NCBI RefSeq assembly: GCF_007954405.1
Contig: NZ_CP042344.1
Coordinates: forward strand, 2,356,001 to 2,420,000
From: Comamonas flocculans
Lineage (GTDB): Bacteria > Pseudomonadota > Gammaproteobacteria > Burkholderiales > Burkholderiaceae_C
Length of the DNA: 64,000 bases
Reading direction: 5' to 3'
Both the position numbers and the translations under genes were made by a program. Position 1 is the first letter of the stretch; each line of letters opens with the position of its first letter. The notes below the pieces were generated by a model. The model was not told the origin of the DNA. It made no database searches and saw only the letters and a list, made by a program, of their open reading frames with translations. Positions 32,935-42,178 of the stretch are shown here, piece by piece.

Positions 32935-33891
32935 TCAGCCGAGCGCCGGGTCGCCACCCGGGGCGAACGAGGCCAGCGTGGCAGCCAGGCCTTGCGTATA
33001 GGGCGTGATGCGAAAGTCGGGGTAGCGGTCCATGAACTTGTCGCTGCAGAACACGTAGTCCTGCTGGTTCTGGTAGAGCATTTCGCCCACCTCGCGCAGC
33101 ATGGGGTGCAGCGGGCCGGCCAGGCGCACCAGCGCCGCCGGCAGCGCATGCAGGCGCGGCGCCAGGCCCAGCAGGCGGGCGCTTTCGGCCAGCAGGGCGC
33201 GCGCCGTGGGCGCGGGGCTGGCCGTGGGCAAATGCCAGCTTTGCTGCCAGGCACCCTCGTCGAGCGCCAGCAACGCCAGGGCGCGGGCTGCGTCCAGGGT
33301 GTAGGTGAAGCTGTGGCGCCGATCGGGGTCGCCCAGCCAGAAGGCCGTGCGGCCCTGCAGCTGGCGCTGCAGCGCACTCGCGTACAGCAGGGACAGGTGC
33401 GCCCGCGGCCCGTAGAAATCGGCGCTGCGCGCCACCAGCCAGCGCAGGCCGCGCTGCTCGCCTGCGCGCTGCAGCTGGCCGATCAAGCCCTCGCGCACGC
33501 GCCCCTTGCGCGAGGGTGGCGCCAGCGGGTGGTCTTCGCGCATGGGCACGGCCAGCGGCAGCGGTCCGTAGGCATAGAGGTTGTCGAACCACAGCAAGCG
33601 CGCGCCGTGGGCGAGTGCGGCGTCGATCGCGCCCTGCATGATGCGCGGCCAGTCGCGCTCCCAGACGCTGGCGCGGTAGGGCAGGCCCAGCGTCAGGTGC
33701 AAATGGCTGTGGCCTTGCAGCGCGCGGGCAAGCGCCGCCGGGTCCCGCGCATCGAGCTGCAGGTGCCCGGCTTCATCGCGCGCGGTGCGGCTGGCCAGCG
33801 TCGCCTCATGGCCGAGCGCGCGCAGGGCCTGGGCGCTGGCGCGGCCGATCACGCCGTCGCCGAGGATCAGGTGTCGTATGGGTGGGTGCAT
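32935..33891 (-). CDS. NAD(P)-dependent epimerase/dehydratase family protein
   Basis: Extended short-chain dehydrogenase of 318 residues with the nucleotide-binding loop LILGDGVIGRASAQAL at the N-terminus and WFDNLYAYGP, a catalytic-region motif with the Tyr. Substrate unknown; relatives reduce or epimerise sugar or isoprenoid substrates. The ATG at 33891 is used. It is divergent from the LysR gene across 79 bp and may be a target of that regulator (inference from position only). Confidence 0.82.
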   Translation of the reverse strand: MHPPIRHLILGDGVIGRASAQALRALGHEATLASRTARDEAGHLQLDARDPAALARALQGHSHLHLTLGLPYRASVWERDWPRIMQGAIDAALAHGARLLWFDNLYAYGPLPLAVPMREDHPLAPPSRKGRVREGLIGQLQRAGEQRGLRWLVARSADFYGPRAHLSLLYASALQRQLQGRTAFWLGDPDRRHSFTYTLDAARALALLALDEGAWQQSWHLPTASPAPTARALLAESARLLGLAPRLHALPAALVRLAGPLHPMLREVGEMLYQNQQDYVFCSDKFMDRYPDFRITPYTQGLAATLASFAPGGDPALG

Positions 33892-33937
33892 GCGGCCATC
33901 ATCGGCGCCGCGCGGCGCCAGCGGAAGCCACGCCATA

Positions 33938-33952
33938 GAATTGCTGCGATTC
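33938..33952. promoter_or_regulatory. GAAT-N7-ATTC dyad in the LysR divergent region
   Basis: A small dyad of the T-N11-A type used by LysR regulators lies 20 bp ahead of the LysR ATG and overlaps TAGAAT (33936-33941), a possible -10. It is a candidate autoregulatory site controlling the divergent epimerase as well. Confidence 0.3.
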
Positions 33953-33970
33953 ATTTTTGAATAGCTTTCC

Positions 33971-34855
33971 ATGCAAACCGATGCATCCACCGGCCTGGAC
34001 TGGCGCCTGCTGCAGGCCTTTCTGGCCGCGGCCGAAGCGGGTTCGCTGGGCCGCGCGGCCGCCCTGCTGGGCGACAGCCAGCCCACGCTGAGCCGGCGCC
34101 TGGCGCGCCTGGAGGGCGTGCTGGGCCAGGCCTTGTTCGAGCGCACGCCGCGCGGCCTGGTGCCCACGGTGGCCGGGCAGGTGCTGCTGGAGCCCGCGCG
34201 CGAGATGCGCGCGCAGGTGGCGCGCATGGCTCTGCAACTGGAGCGCCATGCGCTGGCCCTCGCGGGCACGGTGCGCATCACCGCCAGCGAGATGGTCAGC
34301 CAGCACCTGCTGCTGCCGGCGCTGCGCCCGCTGCGCGCGCAGCACCCCGAAATCCAGATCGAACTGGCCCCTGGAGACGAGGTCGCCGACCTGCTGGCGC
34401 GCGAGGCCGACATCGCGCTGCGCATGTTCCGGCCCACGCAAAAGGAGTTGATCGCACGCCGCCTGGCCGACCTGCCGCTGGGCCTGTTCGCCCACCGCGA
34501 CTACCTGGCCGGGCGCGCGCCCGTGACGCCCGAGACCATGCAGCAGCACGCCTGGATAGGCGACGACCGCCACGGACTGATGGTGCGCGGCTTCGGGCGC
34601 GCCGGCTTCAGCGTGGGGCGCGAGTTCTTCGCCATCCGCACCGACCATTCGGCGCTGGCCTGGCAGGCGGTGTGCGAAGGCCTGGGCATAGGCGCCGCGC
34701 CGCTGTGCGTGGGCGAGCGCACCCCGCAGGTGCGGCGCGTGCTGCCCGAGCTGGCGATCAGCCCCATGCCCTGCTGGCTGGTGGTGCACCGCGAGCTGCG
34801 CGGCACGCCCCGGCTGCGTGCGGTGTTCGATGCGCTGGCACGCGCCCTGGCCTGA
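33971..34855 (+). CDS. LysR-family transcriptional regulator
   Basis: A 294-residue DNA-binding regulator with an N-terminal winged helix-turn-helix (LQAFLAAAEAGSLGRAAALLG, then SQPTLSRRLARLEGVLGQALF) and a C-terminal type-2 periplasmic-binding-like effector domain. The divergent neighbour is an epimerase-family enzyme. The effector is unknown. The following gene, sbcB, is only 26 bp away, which places the two close on one strand. Confidence 0.92.
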   Translation: MQTDASTGLDWRLLQAFLAAAEAGSLGRAAALLGDSQPTLSRRLARLEGVLGQALFERTPRGLVPTVAGQVLLEPAREMRAQVARMALQLERHALALAGTVRITASEMVSQHLLLPALRPLRAQHPEIQIELAPGDEVADLLAREADIALRMFRPTQKELIARRLADLPLGLFAHRDYLAGRAPVTPETMQQHAWIGDDRHGLMVRGFGRAGFSVGREFFAIRTDHSALAWQAVCEGLGIGAAPLCVGERTPQVRRVLPELAISPMPCWLVVHRELRGTPRLRAVFDALARALA

Positions 34856-34881
34856 CCCAGGGCTTGGGTATGCTGCGCGCC

Positions 34882-36324
34882 ATGGCCGCACACACCTTCC
34901 TCTGGCACGACTACGAAACCTTCGGCACCGACACCCGGCGCGACCGCCCGGCGCAGTTCGCCGGGATACGCACCGATGCCGGGCTCAACGAAATCGGCGA
35001 ACCCGTGATGCTGTACTGCCGCCCGGGCGACGACTACCTGCCCGACCCGCTCGCCAGCCTGATCACCGGCATCACGCCGCAGGAGTGCCTGCAAAAAGGC
35101 CTGCCCGAGCACGCCTTTGCCGCGCGCATCGAGGCCGAGCTGGCCCAGCCCGGCACCGTGGGCGTGGGCTACAACACCATCCGCTTCGACGACGAGATCA
35201 CGCGCTTCATGTTCTGGCGCAACCTCATCGACCCCTATGCGCGCGAATGGCAGAACCAGTGCGGCCGCTGGGACTTGCTGGACGTCGTGCGCATGACGCA
35301 TGCCTTGCGCCCCGAGGGCATCCACTGGCCGCAGGTGGACGGCAAGACCAGCTTCCGGCTGGAGCACCTGACGCGCGCCAACGGCATTGCGCACGAGGCG
35401 GCGCACGATGCGCTGTCGGACGTGCGCGCCACCATCGCGCTGGCGCGGCTCATCCGCAAGCGCCAGCCCAGGCTGTTCGATTTCGCGTTTTCGCTCCATA
35501 AAAAGGAGCGTGTGGCGCAGGAGCTGTGCCTGCCAACGACACAAGACATGGCAAAGCCATTCTTGCATGTCTCGGGCATGTTCCCGGTGCAGCAGGGCTG
35601 CCTGGCGGTGATGTGGCCGCTGGCCATGCACCCGGCGAACAAGAACGAACTGCTGGCCTGGGACCTGGCGCACGACCCTGCGGAGCTGGCGGGTCTTTCG
35701 GTGGATGAGCTGCGTCTGCGCCTGTTTACCCGCGCTGAAGATCTCCCTGAAGGAGCGGGCCGCCTGCCGCTCAAGGGCGTGCACCTGAACAAGTCGCCCA
35801 TGGTGGTGGGCAAGCTCAAGACCCTGACGCCGGCCATGGCCGAGCGCTGGGGCATTGATCTGGCCCGCGCCGAGCGCCATGCGGCCATCGCGCGCGACCT
35901 GCCCGACATGAGCGCCATCTGGCCCGCGGTGTACCAGCGCCCGCAGGCGGCGGCGCTGGACGTGGACCAGGATTTGTATGGCGGCTTTCTCGGCAACGAA
36001 GACCGCCGCCGCCTGGAGCGTCTGCGCCGCCTGCCGCCGGCCGAACTGGCCCAGGCGCGCGCGGGCTTTGACGATGCGCGCCTGGCCGAACTGCTGTTTC
36101 GCTACCGCGCGCGCAACTTCCCCGACACGCTGAGCGAAGAAGAACAGCAGCGCTGGCAGCAGCATCGCATCGCCACGCTGGTGGACGGCGAGGGCGGTGC
36201 GCGCACCTTCGACGCGCTGTTTGCCCAGCTCGATGCGCTGGGTGAGCAGGCCGACGAGCGCGGCCAGGCGCTGCTGGAGGCGATCTACGACTGGGCCGAG
36301 GCGATCGCGCCGGACGTCGCCTGA
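34882..36324 (+). CDS. sbcB: Exonuclease I
   Basis: 3'-5' single-strand DNA exonuclease used in mismatch repair and recombination, 480 residues. It has a DnaQ-like exonuclease domain with the first catalytic pair in HDYETFG (about residues 9-15), YNTIRFDDEITRFMFWRN, and AAHDALSDVRATI with the last catalytic His/Asp. SH3-like and C-terminal helical domains follow. The ATG at 34882 matches the normal N-terminus; ATG 34870 would add four residues. TATGCT at 34869-34874 is a possible -10 giving a leaderless message. Confidence 0.93.
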   Translation: MAAHTFLWHDYETFGTDTRRDRPAQFAGIRTDAGLNEIGEPVMLYCRPGDDYLPDPLASLITGITPQECLQKGLPEHAFAARIEAELAQPGTVGVGYNTIRFDDEITRFMFWRNLIDPYAREWQNQCGRWDLLDVVRMTHALRPEGIHWPQVDGKTSFRLEHLTRANGIAHEAAHDALSDVRATIALARLIRKRQPRLFDFAFSLHKKERVAQELCLPTTQDMAKPFLHVSGMFPVQQGCLAVMWPLAMHPANKNELLAWDLAHDPAELAGLSVDELRLRLFTRAEDLPEGAGRLPLKGVHLNKSPMVVGKLKTLTPAMAERWGIDLARAERHAAIARDLPDMSAIWPAVYQRPQAAALDVDQDLYGGFLGNEDRRRLERLRRLPPAELAQARAGFDDARLAELLFRYRARNFPDTLSEEEQQRWQQHRIATLVDGEGGARTFDALFAQLDALGEQADERGQALLEAIYDWAEAIAPDVA

Positions 36325-37187
36325 AGCAGGCCGCGAAAGAGCTGCAGCAGGCCCCAGGCCAGCAGCAGCGGCAGCACGAGGGTCTGCAGCGCGAACACCA
36401 CGATCAGCGTGACCAGCTGCTGCACCAGCTGGTCGACCGCCGCAGAGATGCGCTGCAGCTGCGCCTGCGCGGTCTGCACGGGGCTGGCCACGGCCTCGCG
36501 CGCGTCGCTGCCCCATTGCTTCAGGCGCTCCAGCAGGCCCTGGCCCTGGGCATCGGGGGCGGGCGGCACGGCGCCCGGAGCCTGGGGCGCCTGCGCCGCC
36601 TGCAGCGTTTGCGCGGCAGCGTCGCTGGCCAGCTGGCTTTGTTCGTAGGGCTGGGCGAGAAAGTGGGCAAAGAGCTGTTCGCTGCCCAGTATCGTCACCG
36701 GCATCACCAGCCGGGCAAACAGCAGCACGACGAGCAGCCGCGTGAGCCAGGGCGGGCCATGCCCGCGGAGTCGGGCCGCCAGCCACAGCAGGGCCAGCAA
36801 GCTGACCGCGCCCGACACCCAGAGGCTGCCGCCCATGGCCAGCAGCAGCTTTTGCAGGCCAAAGGCCACGCTGGCCCAGAGCATCCAGTCGGCCACCTGG
36901 GCTGCCAGGTCGTTGATCGGTGCCAGCATCTGACCGGGCGTGAGCGTCACGCCCATGCCCATGGGCTGCACCGCCACCTCCGTGCCCTGCACCACCGCGA
37001 TCACGCCGTGCAGCGTGCGGGCGGTGGCGAAACTCACCAGCGCGCGCTTGAAGCCGGCGTCCACCGCTTCGTCCGCCACGGTGTTGAACCGCGGCCACCA
37101 GCACAGCGCGACGGCCAGGGCGAGGCCCAGCATCGCCAGTAAGGTGCGGGGTGGCAGACGGGCCGGACGGCCTTGAACGAGAGCCAT
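36285..37187 (-). CDS. Hypothetical multi-pass membrane protein
   Basis: Not recognised. The 300-residue protein has a basic N-terminus, a first hydrophobic helix (about 16-33), two or three central membrane helices (about 100-160), a Gln/Ala/Pro-rich soluble or coiled region (about 200-260) and a final pair of helices. GGAG lies nine bases upstream of ATG 37187. It overlaps the end of sbcB by 40 bp on the opposite strand, so the extreme C-terminus is constrained by both genes. Confidence 0.65.
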   Translation of the reverse strand: MALVQGRPARLPPRTLLAMLGLALAVALCWWPRFNTVADEAVDAGFKRALVSFATARTLHGVIAVVQGTEVAVQPMGMGVTLTPGQMLAPINDLAAQVADWMLWASVAFGLQKLLLAMGGSLWVSGAVSLLALLWLAARLRGHGPPWLTRLLVVLLFARLVMPVTILGSEQLFAHFLAQPYEQSQLASDAAAQTLQAAQAPQAPGAVPPAPDAQGQGLLERLKQWGSDAREAVASPVQTAQAQLQRISAAVDQLVQQLVTLIVVFALQTLVLPLLLAWGLLQLFRGLLQATSGAIASAQS

Positions 37188-37370
37188 GGTGCTTGCTCCA
37201 CTGCAGGGTGGACGGGAAGGCGGCGGGCTGCCTGGCCTGGGCATGGCGGGCCCGCCGCCGGTGCCACCTAGCATATCCTGCGTGGTCGCCCGCTGGCTGG
37301 CCGGTTGGCGCCCGCCCGCGGGGCTGCTTCGGCGGTTCAGGCGCGCGCCGGCCGCGCCGCGCCGCGCCCC

Positions 37371-38039
37371 TCAGCGTGCGGCCTTCAGCACCGCTCTGGC
37401 CAGCTCGACGGCCTGCTGCTTGCGCTGCACCCGGGTGTCCTGCAGCCACTGCTTGTGGTGCTTGAGGTCCCGGGACCCCGACATCTGCGCGCCGTAGTAG
37501 GCCGTGATGCGGTAGATGTTCTTGCCTTTGCGCACCACCAGCGTGCCTTCGTCGCTTGCGTCGTAGCGGGCTTCGTCACCCACGCTGCGAACGTCCTCGA
37601 AGACGATGGGCTCGCGTGTCGCGGCGCCGATCAGCGCATTGCCGGCGGCCTTGGTCGAGCTGTTCTGTCCCGACTTCTCCATGCGCTGGCGCAGCACCTC
37701 GGCGGCCCGGGCCATGTCTTCTTTCGTCATCGAGCGGGTGGAGCGTTCGAAGGCGTCGGCGGCTTGCTTGACGGACTTTTTTTCCTGCAAGCGGACCTTG
37801 GCCACAAGCAGCTGGTGCTTGTCGTCCCAGTCGAAACTGCAACTGAGGCCGGCCAGCTTGACGTTGGTGTGGCCGATGGTGGCGTTTGCCGGCAAGCCGA
37901 AGGTCCTGGCGACGGCGGAGTCGGCAATCAGCGGGCAGGGACCCTTGGCAAATTCCGCGTCGAAGGCTGCGTGGGCCGAAGCAGTCAGGCAGACGAGCAG
38001 CGTGCCCGCGCCGACGGCGCGGGCCAGGCCTGTGGGCAT
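37371..38039 (-). CDS. Hypothetical periplasmic protein
   Basis: Not recognised. A 222-residue protein with a signal peptide (about 1-24, cleavage at AHA-AF) and a soluble domain containing two cysteines (GPCPLIADS and LSCSFDWD) that could form a disulfide, then a Lys-rich central helix. The ATG at 38039 is used; an in-frame GTG lies two codons upstream. It is followed on the same strand by the unknown membrane protein, and may share a transcript with the RcnB-like gene 14 bp upstream. Confidence 0.6.
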   Translation of the reverse strand: MPTGLARAVGAGTLLVCLTASAHAAFDAEFAKGPCPLIADSAVARTFGLPANATIGHTNVKLAGLSCSFDWDDKHQLLVAKVRLQEKKSVKQAADAFERSTRSMTKEDMARAAEVLRQRMEKSGQNSSTKAAGNALIGAATREPIVFEDVRSVGDEARYDASDEGTLVVRKGKNIYRITAYYGAQMSGSRDLKHHKQWLQDTRVQRKQQAVELARAVLKAAR

Positions 38040-38052
38040 CGGCACGTTCAGC

Positions 38053-38454
38053 TCACTGGTTCAGGATGACCTGGGCGATCACGCCCGTGGCGATGGCCAC
38101 CAGCACGTAGTCCGCGCCGTACTGCACCCAGTGGTAGCCGCGCGGCGGGCGGCTCAGGCGGTGGGCGCGCCAGTTGTTGACCACATAGTGGCGCGAGCGG
38201 TATTGCGACGGCAGGCGCTCGCCCCTGCGCCAGCGGCGGTAGGCGTTGCCATGGTGCCTGACGGCGGGCCCGCGCGGCGGACGGTGGGGCGCGGGCCTGC
38301 CGTGGCCGCGCCGGTCGTGCCGGTCATGTCGCGGCTGGGCTTCGACCTTGCCTGCGGCCAGAGCGATGGCTGCAATGACGCAACCCGTGATCAGGGCGCG
38401 CCGCTGCATGCCGGCCTCCGGCTTGAGGGATGCGGTGGATTTCTCTGCGGGCAT
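38053..38454 (-). CDS. RcnB-like periplasmic protein
   Basis: A 133-residue exported protein resembling the RcnB/YohN family, which in E. coli modulates Ni/Co homeostasis in the periplasm. After the signal (ALITGCVIAAIALAAGKVEA) comes a His/Arg-rich stretch (HDRHDRRGHGRPAPHRPPRG), then the family C-terminus LSRPPRGYHWVQYGADYVLV. AAGGAGG, six bases upstream, fixes the start at ATG 38454. A metal role is inferred from the family only. Confidence 0.75.
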   Translation of the reverse strand: MPAEKSTASLKPEAGMQRRALITGCVIAAIALAAGKVEAQPRHDRHDRRGHGRPAPHRPPRGPAVRHHGNAYRRWRRGERLPSQYRSRHYVVNNWRAHRLSRPPRGYHWVQYGADYVLVAIATGVIAQVILNQ

Positions 38455-38590
38455 GCGCGGCCTCCTTGCGTGCGGGGTGAATCGGACGGGACCACCGTAG
38501 CCCAGCCGGAGCGCCAGGCAAAACGATACTGGCACGGAGCCAAGGGTTATTGGGTGGGCGTCAGCCGGCCCGTGTGCGGGCAGCGCCCGC

Positions 38591-41182
38591 TCAGGGCTGG
38601 GCCAGGGCCTGCAGCAATTGCTGTTCGATGCGCAGCTGTCGCTCGGCGCTTTGCAGCGCCTCGCCGCTCACCACGAAGGTGTCTTCCACGCGTTCGCCCA
38701 GGGTGCTGACCTTGGCCAGTTGCACGCTCAGGCCGTGGCGCGCCAGCACCTGGGCCACCAGGTAGAGCAGGCCGGCGCGGTCGGTGGCGGAGAGGGTCAG
38801 GATCCAGCGTTCGCCGCGTTCGTCGGGGCGCAGCGTCACGCGCGGCGTGATCGGAAAGCTGCGCGCGCGCCGCGACAGGCGCCGGGGGCGTGGCTCGGGC
38901 AGGGCGGTGCGCGGGTCCAGCGCCCGGGGCAGCCCGTCCTGCACCAGCGCCATCAGCTCGCGCACACCGGTGTTGCCGTGGCGCGCGATCACCTGGAAGG
39001 TGTCGAGCGCATGGCCGTCCAGCGTGGTGTGGATGCGCGCGGCCAGGATGGAGAAGTCGGCGCGGTCAAAGTAGCCGCAGATGCGCAGGAACAGCTCGCT
39101 CTGGTCGGGCGTGTACACCAGCACCTGCAGGCCCTCGCCGGCCAGCGACTTGCGCGCGCGCACCACCGGCTGCGCCCCGCCCACCAGGCTCCAGAGCTGG
39201 CGCGCATGCCAGGCGATGTCGCCCGCGTCATGGCGCAGGAAGTAGCCCACGTCCAGCGTGCGCCACAGCCGCTCGTGGGCCAGCGGGGGCAGCGCGTGCA
39301 GCGCCAGCACCACGCGGGCGTCGCGCTTGCGCTCCTCGATCTCGGTGGCGGGCTCGGGGGTGCGCCCGCCCAGCACCGCAAGCGTGGCGTGGTAGAGGTC
39401 TTCGAGCAGCTTGCCCTTCCAGGCCGTCCACACGCGTGGGCCGGTGCCGCGGATATCGGCCACGGTGAGCAGGTACAGGCCGGTGAGTGCCCGTTCGTTG
39501 CCCACGCGCCGGGCAAAGGCGGCGACGACGGCCGGCTCGCTCAAGTCCTGCTTTTGCGCCACCTGGCTCATCAGGAGATGCTCGGCCACGAGAAACTCCA
39601 CCAGCGCCGCGTCCTCGCCGGTGATGCCGTGCGCGGCGTAGCGCCGGCAAAAGCGCGCCACCTCGCGTGCGCCGATCTGCGAATGGTTGCCACCGCGCCC
39701 CTTGCCGATGTCGTGAAACAGCGCGGCGATGGTCAGCAGCCAGGGCTTGTCCCAGCCCGTGGCCAGTTGCGAGCACAGCGGATATTCGTGGGCATGCTCG
39801 GGCATGAAGAAGCGCCGCAGGTTGCGCACCACCATGAGGATGTGCTGGTCCACGGTGTAGGCGTGGAACAGGTCGTGCTGCATCTGCCCCACGATGCGCC
39901 GAAACGGCGCGAGCAGGCGCCCCAGCACCGAGGTCTGGTTCATCAGGCGCAGCGCGTGCGTCACGCCCGAGCCCTGGCGCAGGATCTGCATGAAGCAGGC
40001 GCGATTGGCCTCATCCTCGCGAAACGCCCGCTTCATCAGCGGGCGCGCGTTGTACAGCGCGCGCAGCGTCTGCACCGACAGGCCGGTGATGCCCGGCGTG
40101 CTCTGGTAGCGCAGGAAGGTGCGCACGATGGCCTGGGGGCGGCGTTCGTACAGGTCGCGGCGTGCGATCTCCAGCAGACTGCCTTTTTGCAGGAACTCCG
40201 CATCGATCAGGATCAGCGGCTCGGACGCGGGTTGCACGCGCTCCTCGATCTCCAGCAGCAGGATCTGCGTGAGCTGCGAGACGGCCTTGGCCGCCCAGTA
40301 GTAGCGGCGCATGAGCTGCTCGCTTGCGCGCAGCAGCCGCCCGCCGCTGCCCTGCGTATCCGTGAGGCCGAAGGCCTGCGCCACCGCGGCCTGCAGGTCG
40401 AAGACGAGGCGGTCTTCATGGCGCGCGGCCACCACGTGCAGGCGCGCGCGTACCAGCCAGAGCATGGCTTCATTGCGCTGCAGCTGGCGCAGCTCGTAGG
40501 GCGTGGCCAGGCCGCGCTCGGCCAGCTCGCGCCAGCTCGTGCCCAGCCGTGCGGCGCGCGCCAGCCACAGCACCAGGTGCAGGTCGCGCAGGCCGCCGGG
40601 CGACTCCTTGCAGTCGGGCTCCAGCGCATAGGGCGTGTGTTCGTGGCGCGTGTGGCGCTGGTGCAGCTCCAGCAGCTTGGCCTGCATGAAGGCGCGCACG
40701 TCCAGCGCGCGCGCGTGGGCGGTCCGCAGCTCGGCAAACAGGCGCGTGCTGCCCGCCAGGCGCCGCGCCTCCAGCAGCGCGGTCTGCAAGGTGAGATCGG
40801 CGCCGCTGGCCTGCAGGCATTCGGGCAGCGTGCGCACGCTGGAGCTGATCCTCAGGCCAGCGTCCCAGCAGCAGGCGATGAAGGTCTCGATCGCCGCCGT
40901 CGCCGCGCCCGTGCCCACCAGCACCAGCACGTCCACGTCGGAATGCGGGAACAGCTGGCGCCGCCCGTAACCGCCGGTGGCCACGAGTGCGGCCTGCCTG
41001 CCGATGTGCGCACGCCCCCAGAGCGCACGCAGCAGCGTGTCGCTGGCGTCCGAGAGCGCGCGCAGGATGCGGCGTACACCTTGCGGGCGCAGGTCAGGCT
41101 GCATCAGCGCCGCCAGCAGCGCGGCGCGGCGCTGGCGGTGTTCGGCCTGCAGTGCGGTCAGTTCGGCGCCGGTGCAAGCCAT
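38591..41182 (-). CDS. glnD: [Protein-PII] uridylyltransferase / uridylyl-removing enzyme
   Basis: Bifunctional nitrogen sensor that adds UMP to PII when glutamine is low and removes it when glutamine is high. The 863 residues comprise a nucleotidyltransferase domain ([19 protein letters not shown], with the catalytic SDVD at about 81-84), an HD hydrolase domain ([17 protein letters not shown]), and two C-terminal ACT domains (about 680-863) that bind glutamine. It lies 36 bp downstream of map on the same strand and is probably cotranscribed with it. Confidence 0.96.
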   Translation of the reverse strand: MACTGAELTALQAEHRQRRAALLAALMQPDLRPQGVRRILRALSDASDTLLRALWGRAHIGRQAALVATGGYGRRQLFPHSDVDVLVLVGTGAATAAIETFIACCWDAGLRISSSVRTLPECLQASGADLTLQTALLEARRLAGSTRLFAELRTAHARALDVRAFMQAKLLELHQRHTRHEHTPYALEPDCKESPGGLRDLHLVLWLARAARLGTSWRELAERGLATPYELRQLQRNEAMLWLVRARLHVVAARHEDRLVFDLQAAVAQAFGLTDTQGSGGRLLRASEQLMRRYYWAAKAVSQLTQILLLEIEERVQPASEPLILIDAEFLQKGSLLEIARRDLYERRPQAIVRTFLRYQSTPGITGLSVQTLRALYNARPLMKRAFREDEANRACFMQILRQGSGVTHALRLMNQTSVLGRLLAPFRRIVGQMQHDLFHAYTVDQHILMVVRNLRRFFMPEHAHEYPLCSQLATGWDKPWLLTIAALFHDIGKGRGGNHSQIGAREVARFCRRYAAHGITGEDAALVEFLVAEHLLMSQVAQKQDLSEPAVVAAFARRVGNERALTGLYLLTVADIRGTGPRVWTAWKGKLLEDLYHATLAVLGGRTPEPATEIEERKRDARVVLALHALPPLAHERLWRTLDVGYFLRHDAGDIAWHARQLWSLVGGAQPVVRARKSLAGEGLQVLVYTPDQSELFLRICGYFDRADFSILAARIHTTLDGHALDTFQVIARHGNTGVRELMALVQDGLPRALDPRTALPEPRPRRLSRRARSFPITPRVTLRPDERGERWILTLSATDRAGLLYLVAQVLARHGLSVQLAKVSTLGERVEDTFVVSGEALQSAERQLRIEQQLLQALAQP

Positions 41183-41218
41183 GGGGGCGGCCTCGCGGGG
41201 GGAAGGGCGCGGGCGCAG

Positions 41219-42034
41219 TCAGGTCGCCGTGGCGGTGACGAAGTCGGGCAGCGGCGGGTAGCCTGCCGAGAGCGTGAGCACGTCGAAGCCGGTTTCGGTC
41301 ACCAGGATGGTGTGCTCCCACTGCGCCGAGAGGCTGTGGTCCTTGGTGATGATGGTCCAGCCGTCCTTGCCCAGCTCCTTGATGTCGCGCTTGCCCAGGT
41401 TGAGCATGGGCTCGATGGTGAAGGTCATGCCGGGCTTGAGCTCCACGCCCGTGCCGGGGCGCCCGTAGTGCAGCACCTGCGGCTCGTCGTGGAACTTCCT
41501 GCCTATGCCGTGGCCGCAGAACTCGCGCACCACCGACAGGCCGTGGCCTTCGGCAAAGGTCTGGATGGCGTGGCCGATGTCGCCCAGGTGCGCGCCGGGC
41601 CGCACCTGCTGGATGCCCAGCCACATCGATTCGTAGGTGAGCTTGACCAGGCGCCTGGCCGCGATCGAGCATTCGCCCACGAGGAAGGTGCGGCTGGTGT
41701 CGCCGAACCAGCCATCCTTGGTGATCACCGTCACGTCCACGTTGACGATGTCGCCCTTCTTGAGCGCCTTGTCGTTCGGTATGCCGTGACACACCACGTG
41801 GTTGACCGAGGTGCACAGATGGCCGGGGTAGGGCGGGTAGCCGGGCGGCTGGTAGCCTATGGTGGCCGACACCGTGCCCTGCTGCTTCATGCATTCGGCG
41901 CCGAGCCGATCGATCTCGATGGTGGGCAGGCCCGGCACGATGTGCGGAGTGAGGTAGTCGAGCACTTCGGACGCCAGACGGCAGGCTTCGCGCATGCCGG
42001 CAATGCCGGCCGCATCCTTGATTTCTATGGTCAT
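41219..42034 (-). CDS. map: Methionine aminopeptidase type I
   Basis: Removes the initiator methionine from nascent proteins; 271 residues. The dimetal ligands are in place: [18 protein letters not shown] (two Asp), [12 protein letters not shown] (His), FTIEPM (Glu) and the last Glu in WEHTILVTE. The substrate His is in VVCHGIPND. It is first in a map-glnD unit and divergent from purL. GATAAT ends six bases before the ATG, so the transcript may be leaderless. Confidence 0.96.
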   Translation of the reverse strand: MTIEIKDAAGIAGMREACRLASEVLDYLTPHIVPGLPTIEIDRLGAECMKQQGTVSATIGYQPPGYPPYPGHLCTSVNHVVCHGIPNDKALKKGDIVNVDVTVITKDGWFGDTSRTFLVGECSIAARRLVKLTYESMWLGIQQVRPGAHLGDIGHAIQTFAEGHGLSVVREFCGHGIGRKFHDEPQVLHYGRPGTGVELKPGMTFTIEPMLNLGKRDIKELGKDGWTIITKDHSLSAQWEHTILVTETGFDVLTLSAGYPPLPDFVTATAT

Positions 42035-42040
42035 TGCGAA

Positions 42041-42046
42041 ATTATC
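42041..42046 (-). promoter_or_regulatory. Putative -10 element of map
   Basis: GATAAT on the minus strand ends six bases before the map ATG. This would place the transcription start on the start codon. There is no convincing -35. Confidence 0.35.
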
Positions 42047-42178
42047 CCATTCGCAACAGGTGCATGCCGCTTCACTAAAATTGCCCTTTCGCCAACCCTC
42101 CCTCGCGTCCGGCTTGCCGCTGTCCCAGTCAGCGGCCGTGGCAAGCCACAGCCGCGGCTTGCGTTTTCAGGCCCCCAC

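Noticed and set aside
33945..33970. Half copy of the dispersed repeat before the LysR gene
   Set aside because: Only a T run and TAGCTTT remain; too short to distinguish from chance.
38618..42178. Upstream extension of the purL frame through glnD and map
   Set aside because: The extension is antisense to two well-supported genes; PurL homology begins at GTG 42179.
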